From: Liolophura sinensis
Lineage: Eukaryota > Mollusca > Polyplacophora > Chitonida > Chitonidae
DNA: 64,000 bases
Reading direction: 5' to 3'
NCBI RefSeq assembly: GCF_032854445.1
Contig: NC_088302.1
Span: 52,482,046 to 52,546,045, forward strand
The notes under the pieces were generated by a model. It did no database searches. It saw only the letters and a program-made list of their open reading frames with translations, and was not told the DNA's origin. Positions 44,681 through 56,400 of the stretch are shown here, in pieces. Each line of letters begins with the position of its first letter. Within the stretch, counting starts at the first letter, position 1. Position numbers and translations under genes: made by a program.

Positions 44681-47345
44681 GTCAGGACTAGTTATTTACA
44701 ATAGAAGAGAAACATAATTGTTGCCAAACACATGCAAACAGTGTATGTAGTGCCCTACAAGTACTGTTGTATAATACATGTATAAAGAGGATGTTCTGTC
44801 TGAATCTATTACAGTCAATTACAGATGTTTCACTTTATGGTCAGCTTGGACACTGAACAAACATTAGATACAAAATAAATTCTTGACAATTTACCTTCCA
44901 TATAATTACTTATCCAATGATTTTAACAAAATCATGAATTTAATATATAAAACAATATTTAATACTTGGCAACAAAATGTACAGACAGCTGTGAATATTT
45001 CCCTCCCCCAATCCAACCCCAGTTACACATCCCAACCCTCCATGCCTAAGTTACCCTCCCATTTAATCACGCAAAATTGGAAATATTATTTGTATGGTCA
45101 TCAGATCACAATAAAACAGGTTGATGTGCATATAATAAAGATATTAAAAGACGATAAAAAAAAGTGTTTTTAGAACAATTACATAACAAATTTTGTATAT
45201 GTAAGTGTTCAATATTACAAACAATCACACAGGCGGTCGGTGAACTGCAGGTGTCCTGTGTAAAGGTTAAGCAAACCTTTGACACCCAAGGGTCAACTAT
45301 TGCATGGATATCATCACAAAATTGATTCACGGCCACAAATTTACATAGATTTCTGTGTCTGACCAGTGCAACAAACACAGCATACATGTGTATGTCAGGT
45401 CAGTTATACAGGGTTCTGATTAAGCTAGCACAAGGTAGGTACATGTATATATCACTGACATAAGAGCAGTGATTGATGTTGTATTTACAGGTGTTTTGTC
45501 CAGGTGAGATGTTCCCACACACAAGTACAGGCCAATCTTCCCAAGTAATATCAGTCCCTCAGTCTATCATTCAATTCTCATTTACACATTCAAACTCACA
45601 TTCAAGGCCTAATAATACACAGGCTGGACAAATTATTTACAATGTGCGCGCTGGCAAGCGGTAACAAGTACTGATCTAGTTTACAGAGCAGTCCAAAAAA
45701 AAAGAAAAAGATAAATACACAATAGTTCTGTCTAGGGGAAATCTTCCAGCAAAGAGATTTAGGTAATTTTGCAGTACCAGCTACAAAATTACACCTATCT
45801 CTGTTCTCTAGTTTATTTTTTTTTAAGTTTGATGGAAATAAACTTGTCATATCTCGAGGTTAAAATTCAAAACTAAACTTTTAATTTATATGTATATTTG
45901 CAGTCGACATGTCAGCTTAAAATTTATTTTTTTTCTTTGTGTATCTAAAAAAAACCTCAGGTACTTACATGTAGGTCTCCATAATGAAATATCACCAAAG
46001 ATTAATGGTTTAACCTGGATGTCCAGTGATGGTCAGACTTCAAATAGCTGTCAGCTGAAGAATTCTTCTGTGCCTTCACATAAAATGCTACAGATTTAGG
46101 CCAAGCTATGTATGGTTAATAGACATGTTTTTTTGTTTCCTTTCCTTTCTCTCCTCAATAAATCTAACAATTTATGTAAACAAAAGCACTTGGATTTTCT
46201 ACGTTTAATTTGTCAGCCACAAAAAAAAAAGGGGAATTTTAAGCAGGTCACATATCCCTATGGGGAGATAACAATATACAGTATGTTAGGCAATTGGAAC
46301 TGTACACGTCCTCTGTAGGTAGCCTACAGTCAAGTATAATTCTGTTCTAGATAAGCTGTACTGAAAATGCAATATCCAAGCAAGGGCTACCTAAAAGCAT
46401 GAAAAACAAAGCACAACACCTCTTCTACAAATGATTTTTTACAGGTAGATTGTGTATAAGACGGTCATCATGGCAACAAATATTCTAGTTAGAAACTCTG
46501 ACACTTTTTCCATAAACAAATTCTACGTGGGATACTTTATTTTAGTACATATAATATCGATGATTTGTCACTTTATAGGTCATCTATCTCTTAAACAACA
46601 ATACAGATAATAACAAGAACTACATGTTTTAATGGTACCCATGATATTCAATAGATCTGTGAAAACTGGTACATGTACATAAACATATGTCAGTTTGTAT
46701 TCTTAACTCTTTCACTCACATGTGTAGCAAGCAAAGTTCCCTAGAATGACAGCATCCAGTCTGAAATAGCATACCCCCTCCTCCTCTCTTCAACCTGCTT
46801 TATCAAATTACAATGTACCCTCAAGCTCTATTTATGGCAGAACTCTATACCGAAGCTTGATTTGTTGCTGACATCTAAATGATATACCTAGGAGCTTAAC
46901 ATTTTCATGATTATCATTAAATCACAAAAAAGAATTATAAACATCATACAATTATCAAAAAACGCAGTCTGACAATACATTAGTTTTTGAATGAGTAGTT
47001 GTGACAAATATACAAAGAGTGACAATCAAATTTTCAGGACAAAGCAATAATAAAACAAAGAAAACATTTGCAGCAGTGTTTAGCTTAACAGTAATGTGAT
47101 CCTCTCTGGTACATATGCATCTCACAGCTGTACAGCTTTTGAGAAGACAAAGAATGCAGTTGTATAAGCACAAAGATACAGTACCGCAGAAAATCCAGTT
47201 CCTGTCAAACTCTAGTCATGTAGCCACTGTTACAAACCCCTTGAGTAGGGGCACTTTTCTTACTATCATCCTCTTCTATGCTATTTGCAGACCCTGGCGG
47301 TGTTTTCAAAGGAACCATGTCTCGAGCCTGCTTAAAGGCCAACAG
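44681..47345 (-). other. presumed CK1 gamma 3' UTR and downstream
   Basis: AT-rich, with no coding homology on either strand. Probably a long 3' UTR of the kinase gene, judging from the stop at 47346-47348 and the next candidate poly(A) signal. Confidence 0.4.
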
Positions 47346-47400
47346 TCATTTTGGCCGCTTTTCTTTCCGTCGCTTCTTTCGGCGGTAAAAGCAACAGCAC
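47346..47400 (-). CDS. CSNK1G: CK1 gamma alternative terminal exon B (three-cysteine tail)
   Basis: Acceptor GTTGCACACAG ending at 47401. In the same phase as exon A, it yields [18 protein letters not shown] and a stop at 47346-47348. It keeps all three cysteines of the vertebrate tail and a longer basic stretch. Its first bases (GTGCTGT) are identical to exon A, which suggests an old exon duplication. Confidence 0.8.
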
Positions 47401-50400
47401 CTGTGTGCAACAACAGAGTGTGGTAATGAACAAATCCATGCACCCCCGCGCACCAACCACTGCCAGTGCAATCACAGTGATGTCATCCCTGCTTGAGTTC
47501 TGGGAACACAAGCTTTGTAACGTACAAACAATAGCAGTAAAGTCAACTAAGTCCAGTAAGTAAAACATACAAATAAATTTTTCTATGATGCATTGAAACG
47601 AAAGTAATAAAGTGTGTAGGAGGAGGAAGATTGGGTGTGGGTAGCGATATCTACATGTAGAGCCTAGCCCCTGGGTGTGGGGAAGGAGAGATCCAGTGTA
47701 GTAATGCTACGCCTGACGGTTCTTCTTTTTCCTCCGTCTCCTGAAGAAACAGCACCTGGAGAAAGGAGAAGAAGCAGGGGTGGTCCATGATCAGTGGTCA
47801 ACTCCAGACATGCACTTACACGGAGACACAGCAGCTCTTATCATAGCAGCACCCCAAGCCACAGCCTAATTTTCTCTGCAGTTTTACATGATACAGAACA
47901 CATATTTCTTAAACCTTCCTGGGGAAAATTCTTTTATCTGAATAATACATCTAGATCTTGATTTTTGAAGAGCCTAGACATTTTTTTTTTAAGTACCTAC
48001 TTTATGCAAAAACACTGAGAATCCAGGTTACAACCACATACAAAGCTAGACACCACATGCCAAAATCATCTGTCAAACACACACCACATCACACTATTTG
48101 CACATCATCCACAACCACATTACACTGTAAGGAGCCATCATACACTAGATTTAATTTGTGTTGTTTTAAGTCCTACGGGTGGCTTTGGTGCTCCTGCTAT
48201 TAACCCTCGTATGTGTCTTATAAAACAAGACCAACTTCATACAGGTTTTCCCAGCCTAAATAGCTAGCAATATTTAATATGTTATCCAACTGACCAAGAG
48301 CCACTACAAAAATGGTCATCACTAAAAAAGAAAAAAATTCATCACTTTTATATGGATAAAAACATAGCTAACAGTAACTTTTTAACAAAATCATTTCAGT
48401 ATGCTGAATGTGGTCCTGGGCACTGAATAACATGCTTACATGAGTATATATGTGAATGCATGGTTCTGCTTCACCTTAGAAAATAGGAGACTTTAGGAAG
48501 TTTAAAGGTTACAAATGGTTCAAGGTCACCTCGACCTTAATTGAAATCTCATAATGCATTGCAACTGTGTAGAAATTTACCTGATTAATCTCTTCCCCAC
48601 CCCCTAATTTGACAAAGGTTAGCATTGGAACCCAATATAGGAAAATATAACATGGTTATTAGAAAAATACATATTTCACACAAAAATGCAATATTATGAG
48701 CGTACATGTTCTGCTGTCTATTGTGTAACTGATACATGTATATGTACATAGCAGTTAACATGGTGTTTGCATTGTGAAGATTTCAGAGAAGATACAACAG
48801 TTTCAGAGATGGATGACAGTGATGAAGAAATCAAATGGTTGCTCTCCTTCCCCTCCACTCCAGGTTCACTAGAACCTCAGATCTTACATAAGAGGACAAA
48901 AAAGGTGTGTCAGATGTAACATAATAATGTATACACAGGGTCACACATGGTACAATTTCATTATTTATCAAAAGTTGATGAATAATTTATCTGGGTTTAA
49001 TTCTCTAGTAGAGGAAGAATACTTAATTCTCTACTAGAAAAAAATAAATACTGAGTTTAATTCTGCTTCAGCAATTTAAAAGTATTTCTTTCAGCCTACC
49101 AATAAACCCATTTAAAAAGGGATTTGCAAAGCCATGCTGGGAACTACATGTGCTACAACTAGTAACATATCTGTACTATACCCACAGCAATCATGTCAAC
49201 AAGTCTGTCTTTGTTGTTCCACAGCTCTTCTCAATGGAACAACAGTTGACACATCTTTAAGCAGTTAGCACTGTTTAAGCCCTAATTTCTCAACCTGCTT
49301 GCAAGTCATATAATTTTAATATGGGAATCATGAACAATTATCCTGTCATTAAAAAAAAATATATTTCAAATTTCTGTAAAGGACAAAACTTTGGCAATCC
49401 TAATAATATAGTTAGCAATCCTCTTAAAAGCTTTTTTGTTGCATCACCTGTATCTTTAGTTGTGTGCAGCAGCTTGAGAAAGTAGGGTATTAACAGATGT
49501 AATATAGTAGCAAGTCAGACTTCCCCCAATCTCACTAACTTGTACGGAGAAGAGATAAAGGGCTACGTACTTAGTTTCGTCGACCACTTCAACTTCAGCC
49601 TGAGCTGTGATGGGTGTATTGGAGTGGCCAGCTGTAGGGTCATCTGTTGCCAGTTCTCCATTCGTTGAGCTAACCACCTGAGGAACAGAAATGTGAATTA
49701 TCAGTTAGAACATGGGACAAAAGCGTTTTTGTTTTTTTCAAAGGGCAGATTAGCAGGGAGCAGATAGGTGATACAGATATTGTCATCATGATATTAAACG
49801 TAGGTCTACATTGTAGTTAAGCCCAGGAATATTAATGCTTCAAGATTTTAACTTGAGATTTTTCAAGAATTTTCAAAAACAGGATAAAAAAAAGGGGTAG
49901 ACAGAAGCAAAGCAGTGCTACACACAATTCATGAAAAATTTTACTGATACCCTGAATGAACTTGAACAGACAAGATACTTTGTCCTGGACTAAGAGAGGA
50001 ATTAATAAAGCATATAGTGAGATATAGTTTGAGGGGGGAAGTAGTTCAGCATTGGTATTTATTGTAAATCAAAGTACATGTACATTTATATGTGCCAAAA
50101 AGCTTAAATTCTATCAACACACTTCAATCCTAGTGTTGAGAAACTTCAATAACACATCTGATGACTGAGAGCAACTGCTTTTGTTAAATTCTCTACCTCT
50201 CCTTGTATTAGTTGGTTTGTGAATTAATAAATTTTGAGTTTTTTAAATTTAATCAGGTTCAACCCTTTGAGTAACATTTTGAACACACATACAGGCGCTC
50301 GCACACAGAGGCACAAAAACCATTACAACCATGCTGAAACATTATTTAATAGTTTCTTACAACTCCTAATATACTACTGTTCAGATTGCCCTGAGATTGA

Positions 50401-53400
50401 AATGCTGGAATCAAAGATGCCTGTTTACAACTCTCATGTGGAGAGGAATACGAAAATCTTCACAAAAAAATGAATTGCCATATCAATTCGTCATACCTGA
50501 AAAATTAGCCGACTTACGTATTTTGAGGAAACATGGCTTCTCAAGACAATCTTACAACTAAGTTTATATACAAGATGCAAATAAATTTAAATCCAGGGAT
50601 TTACATATGAAAGGAATATCTACTGAAAGAATCTTATTACATAAAACTATGCTTATGAATAAAGAATGTGATGGAGGATGACTATGTATATGAATGATCA
50701 GAGTTTAACATCAGCATGACTGATTTTTGGTAATAGGTAATGGACGTGATGACAACCACCTTTGTGGGGCAGCTTACAGACCAAGTACATAGCTACAGAC
50801 TGGAGCATTCATCCCATTTGACCACGGCATTGCCATACTGTGCACTGTGAAGCATAGTATCATATGTAAAGCAGAGACATTAAGAACATCCATACTGACA
50901 GAAGACAGAGTGGCACGGTCAGGCAGGCAGACAGCAAGAACTGCACAAGCCTAGGTGTGAGAGCTAAACTGGGCGTATGAGAGAGAGCCTACCTGAACGG
51001 AACCCCCATGTCTATCTGCGGCCAGGTTAGTGCCCAGAAATCGGGGCTGCTCTCCCCAAGCATGCCCCCTTTGATTACCACTCTGCTGAAAGGCAAACCG
51101 GAGCATGTACATTAGAAGACACCCTTGTACCAGCAAACTGTCCACCCCCAGAAAGCACTGGCTATGGGTGGCCATCAGGAAGCCACGGAGACGGTTGTCA
51201 CAAAGTTTATCTGTACTAAATCATTGCACACGTATGTCATTGAGTCACATCATTCAGGGATGTTGATGTTTCCACACAGTCTTCTCCTCAGGGTAATTAA
51301 CCATACCCATTATGAATGACACTTTCCGTGCCATAAAACAAAAAAACAAAATCTTTTTTAGTCACAAGACAAAACCGGACAACAAACCAAAACAGAGGAA
51401 TTGTAATGTTACATGTACAACATTTATATGAGAACCCAAATCCCAAACCCTAAAATAAACAAAACCCAACACATCGCAGACTTTGTAATTAGGTAGACAG
51501 CAAACAGCCAGACAAAACACCTAAACATCTTTCCAAAACTAAGCAGCCACCAGTCTTGACATACTGTGAACTGAAGCCATGGGTCAGCAAATGAAACCAA
51601 AATCCAAAATGAAAGTGAAAGTGAGGAGATGAAAAGTTACAGCAGTGAGAAGGACACATGCCAAGAGATAAGGTAAGTTTAGGAGGATACAAAATGAAAA
51701 AGGACATAAAAATGGTTAGCCACACTGGGGACATGCAGAGACCAAGCTATATTTTACATTTTACATTACACATGCACCATTTCCATAATGTATAAGTTGT
51801 CAAATTAGCTACTTGCAAACAAAAATTGTAAGTCTAAACCAGTGACAAAGAATGCTAGGTTAGCTTGTTGAGAAATGGGAGAAATGATAAAAGAAACAAA
51901 CATCTAAGTACAGAAGGGGAAAGTTTGCATGTAATACCGTTATACATGCATACAGAAAGAGATGGTTTAATTCTATCAATCATGTATACATGTAAGCAAA
52001 CCACAGTATTCTTTACACTTCACAAGAACTTACCTACATTGCACACCATTTGTTTGTACCAATTATTTGTACCAACATGTAACCCTAAAGTCTGGCATTT
52101 GGAAAGCCTAAAAATTCACATGTATTCATGGGAGACTGGACACTGACCATATGTGTACACATGTTTGTATACTGTAATATATACATAACGCACACAGTCA
52201 AATTTTACCATCATAAAACACACGATACTGTCCAACTTCAAATCTAAAATTTAACCTTTGATTAAACGATCCAAACTTTGACATCTATGGCTTTCAAACT
52301 TGAATAGCTTTTGAAACACAGGACTTAAAATGTTCAAGTCAGAAGTGACAGTTTATTAGGGTCACTGTAAATCTTTAACCTACAACATCTAAAGCACTTT
52401 TTAAAGTGAAATTTATGCATACAATTACACTGTATCTTGAAAATGATGAAAAGATTTGCTTGCGTCAGTATCAATAAAACTTAATAAAACCATTAAAATA
52501 TAAAAAAAAAATAATGAAAGAATTATTTCTCTACATCCCATCCCATGAGAATATTTAAAAATAGTGGTCACAGATTCGGAAGAAGAGCTTGAAGAATCAG
52601 TTTATGTGAAATGTACCTTTGTCTGAAATATCCAATTAAAATTGGGAATTAAATTGGAAATTTAAGGAATTAAGGCACAGCCAATATATATGAGTATTTC
52701 TGCTGGAAATCAATACTGCGCAAGTAAAGAAGAGGGTCTTCCAATTACATCATAAAACCCTAATCCTCATTTCATGATTCACAAGAATTGATCATGATTG
52801 GAAATCAATCCAGACACAGACGTAACCCGATTCACGCCATCACAATGACAAAGCAGGTAGCTGAACGAAATATCTCCCTCAAAGTAAAGATAATTTGGTA
52901 ATAATTAGCCCCTAAAGGGAGGTAACTGTAACAGGCAATAATTAAGAAGAAATGACTAAATAAAATGGGAATTCTTAAGGTTTCTGTTCACGGTATTCAT
53001 GTTTTTTTCTCTAAATTTTTGTAAGAGCGTAGGAACACTAAACAGTCGCGGTACACAGGCTTTGGGAAGCCATATTCAGCCACGTCAACTACAAAAAAGC
53101 GCTATGAAACTTTTGTGGCATTGACGAAAGAGGATTTGCCACAAAATTTCCTTCTCATTGGCTATGCAATCATGCATCTTATTATAGGTTCACAACATGG
53201 CTTTACCATGAGCTGTACAGCTCTTGTTTGTTGCTCTATATTTGGAGCCTTGCAGAAACTTAAAAAGGAAAAAAAATCACAAATAATAATAATAAACCAG
53301 GATAAGTGACAAGGAGCTTTCACTTTCAGTATAACTCACATGAGAGTTTTCTTTTCTTTTAAATTTATTTGTCTGAATGTTACTTAACACCATACTAAAG

Positions 53401-56400
53401 AATTTTCTTTGGTTGCAAGTGCACTGTAAGAATTATATTTTCTCAAACTTTTGGAACGCTACATATATACTGTTTATTTTAGTCATATTAACAAACCATT
53501 ATTATTTACATATGTATACACTTTTGGTGAAGCCCTAACCCTGACATTGCTGTCACAGCCAAGCTAGTAGAATGTTCAGATTACGAACATTACCAGATCT
53601 TCATTCTTCCCAGCTTACCTTTCAGAAATACAGACCCTTCAATTCACTAACCTGGAACTTAATCTTTTCGAGTGTGCTGTCCCCAACATATCCAAGCTGT
53701 AAGCTACAACAACAGGTTCCCTATAATCCTATGGTAATTCTGAGTCATCTAGTCACATGAATACTAAAACCATAATGCCACCCCAAACATAAATGGACCT
53801 GTCGCACTGAAAGCAAGCCAGACTTCACTTAATCTGTACTATCAACCAGTTATCATACTCAATATCGTCCGGAAAAAGATATCTTGTGGAACGTTTAGAT
53901 TGAAGCCAAGAAGATTAAACCTCGTTTGTGGGTCGCAATATTATTTTTTTGTTTTTCAGGAAATTAGAAAAAGGAACTACAAACAATTACTAATAAAACA
54001 GATCTTAATTTTCAAGACGGCAGCCGAGTTCACCCAAACAATGAAGACATGATTTCAAAATGTAACATTGCAAAGCTCGGATGCTGTCCCGTGGATACTT
54101 TCGTTACTTTTGTGTTAATTGCAATGTTATGGTCGTTATCATTCTAACATAATGAGGTGATATGAATTCAGAATTACTTAAAGAACACTGGAAAACTGTT
54201 TCGTCATATATAGCTTTGACACCTTGAGAGTAGTACAGGCAACAAGACCATATTCTAGATTTGTGTATTTATCAATTCAGAGCGGTTAATAAGGAAGCTC
54301 CAAGAACATGGCCACCCAATCTCAGACTTACATGTAAAACTCTTGAAGAATCAGTGAATACATGTAAATAAATCCACTGGCTCATAGTCAGCACATCAAC
54401 TTGCAAGTAAAACATTCAGAGAAAAGAAATAAAAAAAATTGTGGACTCAACTAACAGGATCATTCACATGCTCTTAATTATAAATAGTGAAAAGTTAAAA
54501 CTGCAACCAAAGCAAAGACCTTCAATCTGTTAAGTACATGAAAACAAATAGGTATATTTATATCATAACTGGTATAAACAACTGAATACTGGTTTGAAAA
54601 AAATCCATAAATTTATTAACTACATTCAAATAGCATCTAGAGAACAAAAATGTACAGACAGACATGCTTTGTGTTTTGAGAAACTAGTGTAAAATCAATG
54701 ACACGGATTGAAAAGTCGCTGTCTGCATGAAGTTAAGACTCCTCATCAAGGTGTACGCATTAAATGACAATATACAAGGTTGAGGGCAGCATTGGTTATC
54801 TCCCCTTGATTACTGATGTGGGGACTGAGGCAAACGCTAAAGAGTGTAACAGGACAGAGGACGGTGTTGAGGATATCTGGACATGCTGTAGGGGCATAGG
54901 AGAGCCCGGGACGAGAGAAAAACCGGCTCCTACCTTTCTTACCTTAGTTGTGGCAGCACCGTGCCGATCTCGCCCAACATCTTTATTATTGGGGGAGATG
55001 CCAGAATCGGCAGCAATGGAACTAACTGGGGTGGCCTGAAACGGGGAATAAAACCAGCTCTACATGTAGCAATGGCATATGTTTTTACATCCTGCAGACA
55101 TCCACAGGTGGTTTGCTGGGTACTGCAGATTTCATGTCCTACTTTTCAAAATGGATAGGTTCCAATATATATATTATTTCTACTATTTTTTTTATCACTA
55201 CACTTTTGTACGCGGATCACATATTTTCCCCGTTTGCAAGCTGCAAAAACGCACAGCCAAACTGAAATTCCATACAAATTAAAGGTGGAATAAAGAGAAC
55301 AAAACTGTACTTCACTTCACTTAAACTAAGCAAATAATATTATCCACACACATATACCAAGAAATGACAAGTAAACACAAAATGTACTTTATGAGGGAGG
55401 GGCAATAAAAGAATGGGGAACCATACACAAGTCAGAAATAAATATATTTTAAAACATGTTAATACATGAATTATTTATAATGAGGAAAACAAAATTCAGA
55501 AATTAACATACACTCACATGGATTAAAACCAGTCTTTAGCAAAAGAGAGGACTTCATCTTATCCATAATAGAAACATGTGATTAAACAGTAATACTTGGT
55601 TATTCGTTCAAATGGACATAACATGCTGTTTCTCAATAAACCTGATGTCTAGTAAGCCAAAGATCAATACTTCTAAATGGCTGTACATCTAACAGCCACA
55701 TTAATGCTGTTGACTACATGTACAGATGTAGGAATACACAATTACATGTGACACATACATGTACATTTACAGACTGAAGATACTTTCAGTTTATACACAA
55801 ATCATAAACAGAACTTGGGACAGAAGATAGTATTAAACTTACCAGCTGCCTGCCAACCCAGTCAAATTCCCAATCACAGTCCCAGCCCATTTTTTCCAAG
55901 AGATCTGTAAACAGCTTCCTAAGGTAGTCGTAATCCGGGGTTTCAAAGAAGTCTAATCGTCGGACGTAGCGTAAATATGTTGCTAATTCTTCTGAAAGCA
56001 AGCCACAATTGAATCAAGTCTTGTGCTTGATGCATAGAAAACTAACTGTTCTACTTAGCTGTACATATCTAAATTCTTTTTGATTAGTGTTCAAGATGTA
56101 CTCGTGAGTTTTGCATCTATATTTAGGCTACAGGTCTGGTTTATGGGTGTCCTGAATAAACCACTGGCCATTGCTATGAAATGACAAACCTAATGACAAA
56201 AAGGAAGCTGCAGAAGCAGAAAGAGATGGATTTGAACCAATGAAGGCTTCACTTTCATGTACAAAATGCCATGCAGGTGTATCAATCCTTTTAATTGACA
56301 TTTGTACACATATGTAAAAAGGATTCAATGACCAGCCTGTGCTATTCAGCAAATGTTCTTTATATCAGTGGATCTACGGCAACATGAAGAAGCATACATG

